The notes below the pieces were generated by a model, which searched no databases, had not been told where the DNA came from, and worked only from the letters and a program-made list of their open reading frames with translations. From NCBI GenBank assembly GCA_050742155.1, contig JBOGFC010000084.1, positions 1-19,036 on the forward strand: a stretch of DNA of 19,036 nucleotides, given 5' to 3'. The position numbers and the translations under genes are program-made. Below, one piece after another: positions 1 through 6,500 of this stretch (positions are counted from its first letter, which is position 1; each line of letters starts with the position of its first letter). The stretch comes from JBOGFC01 sp050742155 (GTDB taxonomy: Bacteria; Actinomycetota; Acidimicrobiia; Spongiisociales; JALYHC01).

Positions 1-40
1 CGGGCCCGGGCCCGCCCCCTCTATCTCCCGCGCTGTTTGG

Positions 41-499
41 TCAGCCGAGCTGGCCCCGCACTGCTCCATCTGGGAACTCGGCGTTGTGCACGTTGACGTA
101 GAACCCCGCTGGGTCGCCGGCGATCTCTGCGATCACCGCCGGGTCGGCCGACACGCAGCCGTTCGAGGAGCCCTCGGCCGGAGCCGGCTCGAGTGGCACC
201 ACCACCGGACCGGCGGTGCCTGCCGCCGCTTGATGGATGTGGGCGGCGCTAGCCGGCTCGATTCCCTCCACGGTCAGCTCGAAGCACACCTCGCCCGCCT
301 CTGCGTCGAGGGTGATGGTGGCGGACCCGGTCCCGTCCTCGTCACCCGGGTTGGGTGCTTCTTCCGCCCCGCTCAACTGGACGGCGAACTGTTGCCCGCC
401 GGCGGCGGCGGTGGTCTCCGGGGGGGCTCCCCCTCCGCCGTTGCAGGCAGCGCCCAGCATCGCCAGGGCAGCCAGCAAGGCCAATATCCTTCGGTGCAT
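41..499 (-). CDS. CHRD-domain lipoprotein
   Basis: A 152-residue exported protein with a short basic start (MHRR), a hydrophobic stretch, and a Cys at about residue 19 in LGAAC, a slightly atypical lipobox. A Gly/Pro/Thr-rich linker follows. The rest (about residues 37-150) matches the CHRD domain: an FAVQLSGAEEAP start, the GSATITLD strand, AAHIHQAAAGTAGPV, FYVNVHNAEFPDGAVRGQL at the end. CHRD domains are extracellular beta domains first seen in chordin; their bacterial role is unknown. The ATG at 499 is chosen because AAGGAGG (506-512 on the complement) sits six bases upstream; a TTG directly before it is also possible. The gene diverges from the DUF5667/sigma pair, and a possible ECF-type promoter lies upstream (535-560). 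Family call is firm; function is not known. Confidence 0.88.
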   Translation of the reverse strand: MHRRILALLAALAMLGAACNGGGGAPPETTAAAGGQQFAVQLSGAEEAPNPGDEDGTGSATITLDAEAGEVCFELTVEGIEPASAAHIHQAAAGTAGPVVVPLEPAPAEGSSNGCVSADPAVIAEIAGDPAGFYVNVHNAEFPDGAVRGQLG

Positions 500-505
500 C
501 AAGTT

Positions 506-512
506 CCTCCTT
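506..512 (-). promoter_or_regulatory. Shine-Dalgarno of the CHRD lipoprotein gene
   Basis: AAGGAGG on the minus strand, six bases before the ATG at 499. It is nearly complementary to the 16S rRNA tail and decides between the ATG and the TTG immediately before it, which would be only three bases from the site. Confidence 0.75.
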
Positions 513-534
513 CTTCCCTCAGGCCCCCCTTCAG

Positions 535-560
535 TACGAGGGACCGGCGTGTAAGGTTCG
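535..560 (-). promoter_or_regulatory. Possible ECF-sigma promoter for the CHRD gene
   Basis: On the minus strand CGAACC (560-555) is followed 16 bases later by CGTA (538-535), resembling the common ECF pattern GGAACC-N16/17-CGT. The -10 part lies 36 bases before the lipoprotein start. The ECF sigma gene lies just across the divergent intergenic region, so control by that sigma factor is plausible, but this is inference from a short degenerate motif. Confidence 0.35.
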
Positions 561-565
561 CAGGT

Positions 566-591
566 CAGGCAAACTATGTAACAACTGCCTG
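566..591. repeat. Inverted repeat in divergent intergenic region
   Basis: CAGGCA (566-571) and TGCCTG (586-591) form perfect six-base arms around a 14-base AT-richer spacer, between the CHRD gene and the DUF5667 gene. The size would suit a dimeric repressor operator. Short arms in GC-rich DNA can also arise by chance. Confidence 0.3.
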
Positions 592-617
592 CTCAGCACG
601 ACTTTTTCGGGAGAGCT

Positions 618-1301
618 TTGCGCAAAGGGACCATCTCCCCAATCACGGCCTTTCGCCGCTACGCCGAGTTCCTCGCCTCGACTGTCGACGAGGAGCAGGC
701 CCGGCGGGCGGTCGGTACGGCCATCGCCCGAGCGCCGGTCCGGACCCTGCGATGGCGCCACCGTTTGGTCACCTTGGCCACCGCCCTGTCTCTCTTCGCC
801 GGGGCGAACGCCGGCCTGGCCATCGCCGCCCAGGGAAGCTTGCCCGGCGACGAGCTCTACTTCTTCAAGCGGGCCTACGAGCGGGTGGGTCCCTTCATCG
901 GCTTCGAGGTGGACACTCGGCTCGAGCGGCTCGAAGAGGCCGTGGTGCTGGCCCACCGGGGAGACGTACCCCGCTCGCTCTCGCTCACCGAGGAAGCGCT
1001 GGCCGAGTTCGAGGGGGTGGATGCCTTCCGGGAGGCCCTCGAGGCCCTGCGGGTAGCCCGCCAAGAAGCCCTCCTCCTGCAGGGGACGCTGGGCACGGTG
1101 CTGACCGTGGACTTTCGCCGGGATACCCAGAGCCTGGTCACCATCGCCGGCTCGATGGTGCGAGACGAGAGCCGGGGAGAGAACCCCGCCCAGTACGCCG
1201 AGTTCCTCTTCTTGACCGCTACCAGCGTGGCGGAGCAGGCCCGTCAGTTGCGGGAGCAGGCGCTCGAGGTGACCCCGGCGGCCCTTGAGGTTGGTGATTG
1301 A
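618..1301 (+). CDS. DUF5667-domain membrane protein, putative anti-sigma factor
   Basis: A 227-residue protein with a cytosolic-looking N-terminus (residues 1-49, helical and charged), one membrane segment at about 50-71, then the DUF5667 hallmark SLPGDELYFFKRAYE (residues 74-88) and a helical exported C-terminus. DUF5667 proteins are actinobacterial and, as I recall, often lie beside ECF sigma genes. The next gene here is an ECF sigma factor overlapping by eight bases, so a membrane-anchored regulator of that sigma factor is the natural inference. No HxxxCxxC zinc anti-sigma motif is visible. The start is a TTG with GGAGA only three bases upstream; no better in-frame start exists before a stop at 579. 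Gene order (regulator before sigma) is the reverse of the usual one. Confidence 0.78.
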   Translation: MRKGTISPITAFRRYAEFLASTVDEEQARRAVGTAIARAPVRTLRWRHRLVTLATALSLFAGANAGLAIAAQGSLPGDELYFFKRAYERVGPFIGFEVDTRLERLEEAVVLAHRGDVPRSLSLTEEALAEFEGVDAFREALEALRVARQEALLLQGTLGTVLTVDFRRDTQSLVTIAGSMVRDESRGENPAQYAEFLFLTATSVAEQARQLREQALEVTPAALEVGD

Positions 1302-1929
1302 CGCTCCGTCTGGTAGTAAGCAGGCGGTGAAACCAGAGCGAGAGCCCATCCCCCCGGTCGAGCATGGGACCGAAGAGGACTCGGGGCGGGTCGCCTGGCC
1401 TCCGGTGGAGTCGTTGGTGGTGCGGGCCCGGGCCGGTGACCTCCATGCCCTCTCCAAGCTGCTCACCGCCGGGTTCCCCCGCCTGGTCGGCTACTTCCGC
1501 GCCTCGGGGGTGGGGCCCACCGAAGCCGACGACCTGGCCGCCGACACTCTCGAGTCGCTCCTCCGGCACATCACCCGCCTCCGTCGGGCCGCCTCCTTCG
1601 AGGCCTGGTTCTGGACCATCGCCCGCACCCGCTTGCGGACCTGGATCCGCAAGAACCGCCGGCCCAAGCGGCACGAGCCGGTGCCGCCCAGCCCTCCCCT
1701 GCCCGGTGAGCTCGTCGAGATGGCCGACGAGCACGCCCAGATCCGGGGGGCGCTGCGCGTCCTGTCGGCTCGGGACCGGGAGCTCCTCTGGCTACGCGAG
1801 GTGGAGGGGCTCTCCTACGAGGAGATCGCCATCCGCTTCGAGCTGGCGGCGGGCACCGCCCGGGTGGCCTGCCATCGGGCCCGCCAGCGTCTGGAGGACG
1901 CCTACCGGGGCCTGGAGAACCAGCGCTGA
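1294..1929 (+). CDS. ECF-type RNA polymerase sigma factor
   Basis: A 211-residue sigma-70 family protein lacking regions 1 and 3. After a variable, probably unstructured N-terminus (about 35 residues), region 2 runs from VRARAGDLHALSKLL through EADDLAADTLESLL to FEAWFWTIARTRLRTWIRKNRR. A Pro-rich linker leads to region 4, whose helix-turn-helix reads LSARDRELLWLREVEGLSYEEIAIRFELAAGTARVACHRAR. The GTG at 1294 is preferred because it gives an eight-base GTGATTGA overlap with the preceding stop, the same type of coupling seen at other junctions here; GAGG at 1287-1290 is close. TTG at 1285 and GTG at 1327 are alternatives. It probably directs core polymerase to a small envelope-related regulon under control of the preceding DUF5667 protein; targets are unknown. 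Confidence 0.88.
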   Translation: MIDAPSGSKQAVKPEREPIPPVEHGTEEDSGRVAWPPVESLVVRARAGDLHALSKLLTAGFPRLVGYFRASGVGPTEADDLAADTLESLLRHITRLRRAASFEAWFWTIARTRLRTWIRKNRRPKRHEPVPPSPPLPGELVEMADEHAQIRGALRVLSARDRELLWLREVEGLSYEEIAIRFELAAGTARVACHRARQRLEDAYRGLENQR

Positions 1930-1943
1930 GTTCCTCCTCCCCT

Positions 1944-2004
1944 ACCCTCCCCCCCGGGGGGGAGGGAGAGCCGTCCCTACCCTCGCCCGGGGGGAGGGAG
2001 AGCC
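1944..2004. repeat. Tandem GC-palindromic element (family A, two units)
   Basis: Two adjacent units, each with CCCTACCCTC then a C-run/G-run palindrome then GGAGGGAGAGCCGT. The first palindrome (C7/G7 flanked by CCCT and AGGG) is perfect; the second is interrupted. Related sequence occurs at 11038-11100 and 12930-12975. The second unit ends directly at the GTG start of the RNA methyltransferase gene and contains its GGAGGG Shine-Dalgarno (1993-1998, six-base spacing). It fills nearly the whole gap after the sigma gene and could fold as a strong hairpin. Confidence 0.75.
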
Positions 2005-2811
2005 GTGCTCATCACCAGTACCACGAATCCTCGCGTCAAGGGTCTGGTTCGCCTGCGCACTAGGCGGGAGCGCGACGCCACCGGCCGCTTTCTCGTCGAG
2101 GGGTACCGCGAGCTGGCCCGGGCCCTGCAAGGCGGGATCGCCCTGGAGGAGCTCTACCACTGCCCGTCGCTCTATCTGGGACGGAACGAGCCCGCCCTGG
2201 TGGAGGCGGCCGCCACCACCACCGAGGTCGTCGAGCTGGGGGAGGAAGCCTTCCGCAGGATCTCGCACCGGGACCGTCCCGAGGGTCTGTTGGGCGTGGC
2301 TCGCCAATTTCCCACCGGCCTCGAGCGACTGGTCCTCGGCGACGTTCCCCTCGTCCTGGTGGTGGAGTCGATCGAGAAGCCGGGCAACCTGGGGGCCATG
2401 CTCCGGACGGCTGAGGCGGCCGGAGCCGACGGCATCGTGGTGTGTGACCCGGCCACCGATCCCTTCAACCCCAACGTGGTGCGTGCCTCGCTGGGCACCC
2501 TCTTCCTGGTCCCCCTGGTCGTGAGCGGCTCGGCCGAGGCGCTGGCCTGGCTGCGGGCCCGGGACGTCGCGATCTTCGCGGCAACCCCCAGCGCCGACCT
2601 TGTTCACTGGCAGGTCGACTATCGGGGCCCGGTCGCCCTGCTGATCGGCAGCGAGCAATACGGGCTCTCGAATCTCTGGCTGGAGGCAGCCACCCACCGG
2701 GTGCGGATCCCGATGGCCGGGACCGTCGACAGCCTCAACGCCGCCACGGCGGCCGGGGTCCTGCTGTTCGAAGCGCTCCGCCAGCGCTTCCCGGCAAAGT
2801 CGAGATCATGA
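2005..2811 (+). CDS. TrmH/SpoU-family RNA 2'-O-ribose methyltransferase
   Basis: A 268-residue protein of the SPOUT superfamily, which uses S-adenosylmethionine to methylate a ribose 2'-OH in rRNA or tRNA. An N-terminal substrate-binding domain (about residues 1-100, with FLVEGYRELARAL) precedes the knotted catalytic domain. Motif 1 is ESIEKPGNLGAMLRTAEAAGADG (Asn and Arg conserved), motif 2 is LLIGSEQYGLS, and motif 3 is IPMAGTVDSLNAATAAGVLLFEALRQR. The GTG start has GGAGGG six bases upstream, inside a family A repeat. The length fits RNA methyltransferases such as 23S rRNA RlmB/TsnR types; the exact target nucleotide cannot be read from sequence. A four-base ATGA overlap couples it to the cupin gene. 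Confidence 0.93.
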   Translation: MLITSTTNPRVKGLVRLRTRRERDATGRFLVEGYRELARALQGGIALEELYHCPSLYLGRNEPALVEAAATTTEVVELGEEAFRRISHRDRPEGLLGVARQFPTGLERLVLGDVPLVLVVESIEKPGNLGAMLRTAEAAGADGIVVCDPATDPFNPNVVRASLGTLFLVPLVVSGSAEALAWLRARDVAIFAATPSADLVHWQVDYRGPVALLIGSEQYGLSNLWLEAATHRVRIPMAGTVDSLNAATAAGVLLFEALRQRFPAKSRS

Positions 2812-3080
2812 CCGACCCCCGCCATATCGCCGAGCAGGCCATGGCCGACGAGGGGCTCGTCCCTCGCACCTGGTCGACCCAGGCCGGGTTCCGATTTTCC
2901 CGCCATTCCCACCCTTACCACAAGGTCCTCTATTGCCTGGAGGGTTCGATCACCTTCCACACCACCGAGGGAGACGTGGACTTGGAACCGGGGGGCCGCC
3001 TCGACCTTCCTCCCGGCACCGAGCACGGCGCCTCGGTGGGCCCGGCCGGGGTGACCTGCCTGGAGGCGGCCCGCTACTGA
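2808..3080 (+). CDS. Small single-domain cupin protein
   Basis: A 90-residue protein that is essentially one cupin barrel. Motif 1 reads G-x5-HSH-PYH-K-VLYCLE-G, so the two His metal ligands are present but the usual Glu is Lys. Motif 2 is GGRLDLPPGTEH with its His kept and the final Asn replaced by Val. Three His may still bind a metal; enzymatic or sensory roles are both possible. Its ATG overlaps the methyltransferase stop (ATGA), so the two are probably co-translated. The 3' end overlaps the convergent zinc-ribbon gene by seven bases. Confidence 0.85.
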   Translation: MTDPRHIAEQAMADEGLVPRTWSTQAGFRFSRHSHPYHKVLYCLEGSITFHTTEGDVDLEPGGRLDLPPGTEHGASVGPAGVTCLEAARY

Positions 3081-3283
3081 AGCGGGCGGTCGCACCAGCG
3101 GCAGACCACCCGGTGCACGCTCCGCTCGAGAATCTCCTCGTCCTCGACCACCATCTCCCCGGCCAGCGAGAAGTGCTGGAACTGACGGCGGCGCAGGGTC
3201 TCCTCCACGTCGAAGCGAGTGCGGTTGCCGCAATGCTGACAACGGTAGGGGCCCGAGGTCAGCCCGGCTTCTTGAGCTCCCAT
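3074..3283 (-). CDS. Small zinc-ribbon protein of unknown function
   Basis: A 69-residue protein with two CxxC knuckles, CQHC (about residues 15-18) and CRWC (about 61-64), separated by an acidic/hydrophobic stretch (FDVEETLRRRQFQHFSLAGEM and following). Four Cys in this spacing make a structural zinc ribbon. I do not recognise a specific family. The ATG at 3283 lies 25 bases inside the end of the DsbA-like gene, with GGAGG ten bases upstream, so it is probably translated from the same mRNA. Its stop lies inside the end of the convergent cupin gene. DNA/RNA or protein binding is possible but not shown. Confidence 0.7.
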   Translation of the reverse strand: MGAQEAGLTSGPYRCQHCGNRTRFDVEETLRRRQFQHFSLAGEMVVEDEEILERSVHRVVCRWCDRPLQ

Positions 3284-3852
3284 ATCCCGGGGGCCTCCAT
3301 GGCATGGTCGATGATCTCCAGGTGCCGGCGGGCATCGCCCTCCAGGGCGGGCGGGGTGAGCTTGATGAAGAGCGGATCACGGCCCTCCCGCACCAGGGTG
3401 GGCACCCCGAACACCCCGCGGCTGCGGGCCTCTTCGAAGGACCGGCCCACTTGCTCGTACCCCTGGCCACGGTCGCGCAGACCAACCACCAGCTCCTCCC
3501 CCTCCACCCCGGCCATCCCGGCCGCCCGCTCGAAGGTGCTCCAGTCGCTGAAGGAGGCTTCCTCGTCGTGGCGCAGGAACAGCAAGGCGCGCCGGTAGGC
3601 CACCTCGGCGAAGGTCGCATTGGCCCGCACCCACTCATAGGAGGCGAGTGCGTGGATGCCGCCGGAGCGGGACCGCTCCGGTGCCTCCCAATAACGGAGG
3701 TCGGGGTCCTGGGAGTTCACCTGCTCCAGAGAGAAAGGGCGCCAGTCCAGCTCGAGCGCCACCCCATCTCGCTCGGCCGCCCCGAGGAGGCGGGCCAGCC
3801 GGTTCACGTACGGACAGACGAAATCGAAGTAGAGCCGGCCGCCGAACTGCAC
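3259..3852 (-). CDS. DsbA-like thioredoxin-fold protein, single active-site Cys
   Basis: A 197-residue protein of the DSBA-like superfamily (DsbA, FrnE, 2-hydroxychromene-2-carboxylate isomerase). It starts with the first strand and active-site region GRLYFDFVCPYVNRLARLL, has a helical insertion, and ends with the cis-Pro region RGVFGVPTLVREG (conserved GVPT). The redox CxxC is reduced to CPYV, one Cys at residue 13, so classical disulfide exchange by this site is unlikely; a glutathione/CoA-thiol isomerase or mono-thiol activity is more plausible. There is no signal peptide, so it should be cytosolic. The open frame continues far upstream, but the GTG at 3852 fits the beginning of the domain. 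A hairpin (3861-3892) separates it from the LVIVD gene. Confidence 0.82.
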   Translation of the reverse strand: MQFGGRLYFDFVCPYVNRLARLLGAAERDGVALELDWRPFSLEQVNSQDPDLRYWEAPERSRSGGIHALASYEWVRANATFAEVAYRRALLFLRHDEEASFSDWSTFERAAGMAGVEGEELVVGLRDRGQGYEQVGRSFEEARSRGVFGVPTLVREGRDPLFIKLTPPALEGDARRHLEIIDHAMEAPGIWELKKPG

Positions 3853-3860
3853 CCCGCCAC

Positions 3861-3892
3861 TGTAGGGCTCGCCTGGCGGCGACCCCGCTACA
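3861..3892. repeat. Palindromic element (family B), hairpin at a gene end
   Basis: TGTAG (3861-3865) pairs with CTACA (3888-3892), and GGG-C-TCGCC pairs with GGCGACCC around a TGGC loop, leaving a bulged base. The same GTAG/GGG/CGCC arms appear at 8152-8210. On the minus strand the TAG of the element is the stop codon of the LVIVD gene. It may attenuate read-through into the DsbA-like gene that starts at 3852. Confidence 0.6.
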
Positions 3893-5591
3893 GCGGCCTG
3901 GCCGAGGTGGGGGAGCGGGAACGCCGCGTCTCGGGGAGGGCGAACACCCAAAGACCGCTTTGGCGATCGCTTCCCAAGATGTAGGTGCGGCCGTCCGGGT
4001 GGTCGTGCAGGTAGACCCCCCAGAAATCGGAACCTCGCCGGTCGTCGACGAAGTGAGCCACCTCGGTGGGCGTGCAGGAGCTCTCCCCCCGGCCGGGCCG
4101 ACACGATGAGAAGTCCACCACCCTCATCCCCTCCCCGTACCAGGAGATGTAGGCCCTCCGCCCCCGCACCGCCGCGTTGTGCATGGTCCGGGAGCGTCCG
4201 GGAGGGGGCGGGTCGGCGAAGACGTTCTCGGTGGCAAATCGGCCCAGCTCCACCATGGCCTCCGGTTGGGTGACGTCGAGGACCCGCAGGTATCCCGAGC
4301 CGTTGAAGATCGAGCGGGCGGAGAGATGACCGTTCGGGGAGGCCGTTCGCATGGCTTCCCCGGTGCTCTCCCCCACCAACAGCGCCGGGATCTCGGCTCG
4401 CTCCCCTCCGGGCGCTCCCATCGTGACCAGATCGTCGCCCGGCTCGTTGGCGACCACGGCCGCCGCGTATCCTTTGGCCGCCGCGCTCCGCGCCTTGCGA
4501 TGGAAGGGGCAGGCGCCCCGGAGTACCAGGGCGATGTCCTCCGGGGAGGAGGCCGGGCGGATGGCGCCTGCCGAGCAACCCCGGCCTCCCGTCCAGATGA
4601 CCTTCCCCGTCAGCAGGTCACCCGGCAATGAGGCGATAGGGGTGCTGAAGGTCGCCTCGGTGGCGGGGTGGGAGACGCCCTCGAACTCGAGGACCATCCG
4701 GTAAACGACGTCGTCCTCGTCGCCCGTGATGACCAGCCGTCCATCGGCGGTGGGCACCCCGGTGTGACCGTTGCCCTCGGGCACGTCCCCAGAGAGCGGA
4801 TCCGGGTCCCGGTAGGCGCTGTCGCCGAGGTAGACGGGCCGGGCCGGATCGGTGATGTCCAGCATCACCAGCCCGGCGTCCCAGTAGCTCAGGTAGGCGA
4901 ACACTCGGTCCCCCACCTCCAGCGCCCACACGTCGTGGAGGGTGACGGTGCCTTCGATGACCTCCAGCCCGCTCCAGTCGGGCTGGCCGGTGGCCGCCAC
5001 CGGCTGAGGCCGGGAGGGATCGGTGATCTCCACGATGCGGACGTCCCGCGCGCTCACGTTGTCGACGGCCAGCAGGTAGGCCCGCTCCCCTTGCCGGTAG
5101 ACGAAGGTGTTGTGGACCGGGACCCCGAGGAGGCTCTCCGCCAGCGCCTTGGGGCGGGCCGGGTCCGAGACGTCATAGATGGAGATTCCGCCCTCTGCTC
5201 CCCGGACGCAGGGCTCGATGGTATGCACGAGCACTTCCCCGCGGAACGCGGGGGTCGCCAGGTGCGCCACCTTCATGTCGTTGGCCCGCGTGCCTTCCGG
5301 CGACCGGATGAGGCCCACCTGCTCCGGGTCGCTCGGATCCGAGATGTCGACGATCCGCACACCGGTCCGCCCGGAGGGGCATCCTTGGTCGGCCACGGTT
5401 CCGATGTAGGCAAAGCCGCCATGAGCCCATAGGTCGGTGGCGGTGTCGCCTGGCAACATCCCGAGACCGGCCCGGTCGAGGTGCCCTACCACCTCCAGCT
5501 GGCCGGATGAGCTGCCGCCATGCTCTGCACGGGCCGCCGTGGCCGGCGCAACGAGGCTCACCGCCAGCACGGCCGCCACCCATCTGCTCAC
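3888..5591 (-). CDS. Secreted LVIVD-repeat protein with inserted PA domain
   Basis: A 567-residue exported protein. The signal peptide is MSRWVAAVLAVSLVAPATAARA with an ARA cleavage site. Several LVIVD-type beta-propeller repeats follow: VRIVDISDPSDPEQVG, ISIYDVSDPARPKAL, VRIVEITDPSRPQPV, LVMLDITDPARPVYLG, then LRVLDVTQPEAMVELG and MRVVDFSSC near the end. Between the blades (about residues 320-410) sits a protease-associated (PA) domain with LRGACPFHRKARSAAAKGYAAAVVAN. No protease catalytic residues are evident, so surface binding or scaffolding is likelier. The GTG at 5591 is chosen because it starts a clean signal peptide; an upstream GTG at 5720 would add 43 residues in front. No clear Shine-Dalgarno is visible. 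Its TAG stop lies in a palindromic element. Confidence 0.85.
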   Translation of the reverse strand: MSRWVAAVLAVSLVAPATAARAEHGGSSSGQLEVVGHLDRAGLGMLPGDTATDLWAHGGFAYIGTVADQGCPSGRTGVRIVDISDPSDPEQVGLIRSPEGTRANDMKVAHLATPAFRGEVLVHTIEPCVRGAEGGISIYDVSDPARPKALAESLLGVPVHNTFVYRQGERAYLLAVDNVSARDVRIVEITDPSRPQPVAATGQPDWSGLEVIEGTVTLHDVWALEVGDRVFAYLSYWDAGLVMLDITDPARPVYLGDSAYRDPDPLSGDVPEGNGHTGVPTADGRLVITGDEDDVVYRMVLEFEGVSHPATEATFSTPIASLPGDLLTGKVIWTGGRGCSAGAIRPASSPEDIALVLRGACPFHRKARSAAAKGYAAAVVANEPGDDLVTMGAPGGERAEIPALLVGESTGEAMRTASPNGHLSARSIFNGSGYLRVLDVTQPEAMVELGRFATENVFADPPPPGRSRTMHNAAVRGRRAYISWYGEGMRVVDFSSCRPGRGESSCTPTEVAHFVDDRRGSDFWGVYLHDHPDGRTYILGSDRQSGLWVFALPETRRSRSPTSARPL

Positions 5592-5704
5592 CCAAAGAGG
5601 TCTAGCTTCTAGCCAGCCTGCGGGGGTATGGGAACGAGTCGTCCGATCAACTTGCGTGCGAAACGCCCCGCCGGCGGTCGGCAACTCATGCAAGAACGGC
5701 GAGG

Positions 5705-6478
5705 TCAGCGCCTTCGGCACCAGTAGACCCGGGTCCCATAAGAAACCACGATCTGGGGCCCGCCGGCGGTGGAAGGATGACTCCGCAGCAGTCCCTCCAC
5801 TCGCCGGAGCAGCCGGCGGCGCTCGGACTCCGGAGCGGCCGCCACGAAGCTCATCGAGGCCACCTGGATGAGGAAGGTCTCAGCGTCGACTACCTGCTCG
5901 TACCGGAACGACCGCTCCGCCAGTGGCGTGAAGAGCTGGTCGCCGTCGAACGCCTGGCGCCAGTGGCCGGACCGGTAGATGTGAGCTCGGTCTCGGCAGT
6001 CGAACGGGTCGAGTATCTCATAGAGGGAGGCCAGCCAGTCCACCGAGCGGTCTCGGATATTCCAGATCAAGCCCAGTCCCCCGTGCGGTCGGAGGACACG
6101 GTGGATCTCTCGCCGCGCCGCCGGCGCATCGAACCAGTGGAAGGCCTGCCCGGCCACCGGCGCATCGACCGACTCATCGCGTAGCGGGATGACCTCGGCG
6201 CGGCCCGCCACCACCCGCGCCTCCGGGACCATCTCGGCCAGCTTGCGGCGCATGGCCGCCACCGGTTCGAGCGCCACCACCCGCGCCCGGGTGGGGATTA
6301 GGGCCCGGGTCAGCTTGCCGGTGCCGGCGCCCAGGTCGACCACCGTGGACTCTTGAGCGATGCCCAGCGTCCGGGCGAGCCAGTCGATCGCCCGCTGCGG
6401 GTACCCCGGACGCCCCCGCTCGTACTCGTCGGCGGCCCGCCCGAAGCCGCGGGCGGCCACCTGGTCGATGCTGTCCAC
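5705..6478 (-). CDS. Class I SAM-dependent methyltransferase
   Basis: A 257-residue Rossmann-type methyltransferase. Motif I is VVDLGAGTGKLTRAL (about residues 46-60), motif II is ARVVALEPVAAMRRKL, and the post-II region is AGRAEVIPLRDESVDAPVAGQAFHWFD, where the QAFHWFD block is typical of small-molecule methyltransferases of the Methyltransf_11 group. The motif IV/V region reads IHRVLRPHGGLGLIWNIRD. The substrate cannot be predicted. The GTG start has GGAG close upstream (CTGGAGCC), and TAGCAT nine bases further is a possible -10. The LexA box at 6508-6521 would overlap its -35 region, so it may share SOS control with the divergent nuclease gene. Confidence 0.88.
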   Translation of the reverse strand: MDSIDQVAARGFGRAADEYERGRPGYPQRAIDWLARTLGIAQESTVVDLGAGTGKLTRALIPTRARVVALEPVAAMRRKLAEMVPEARVVAGRAEVIPLRDESVDAPVAGQAFHWFDAPAARREIHRVLRPHGGLGLIWNIRDRSVDWLASLYEILDPFDCRDRAHIYRSGHWRQAFDGDQLFTPLAERSFRYEQVVDAETFLIQVASMSFVAAAPESERRRLLRRVEGLLRSHPSTAGGPQIVVSYGTRVYWCRRR

Positions 6479-6487
6479 GGCTCCAGG

Positions 6488-6493
6488 ATGCTA
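6488..6493 (-). promoter_or_regulatory. Possible -10 box of the methyltransferase gene
   Basis: TAGCAT on the minus strand fits TANNNT and lies nine bases before the GTG at 6478. The position 17 bases further upstream falls inside the LexA box; no good -35 is present. Confidence 0.35.
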
Positions 6494-6500
6494 CCGTTCC

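Noticed and set aside
1..40. G/C-rich palindrome (cgggcccgggcccg) at the left edge as a terminator
   Set aside because: It lies after the CHRD stop and can fold, but the C/G alternation gives no defined stem or U-tract, and the window edge cuts off the context.
86..1288. A 400-codon plus-strand open frame across the CHRD gene and the DUF5667 gene
   Set aside because: It covers two convincing genes in other frames and gives an Arg/Gly/Pro-rich product without motifs.
1944..2004. CRISPR-like array from tandem repeats
   Set aside because: Only two adjoining units without spacers, and each unit is itself palindromic and related to elements elsewhere in the window.
3853..4578. Upstream extension of the DsbA-like open frame, suggesting a large fusion
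   Set aside because: The extra sequence is Arg/Gly/Pro-rich and antisense-phase to the LVIVD/PA gene on the same strand; the DsbA fold begins just after GTG 3852.
5592..5720. Longer start (GTG 5720) for the LVIVD protein
   Set aside because: It would put 43 residues before a clean signal peptide and overlap the methyltransferase gene end; GTG 5591 gives a normal Sec signal.
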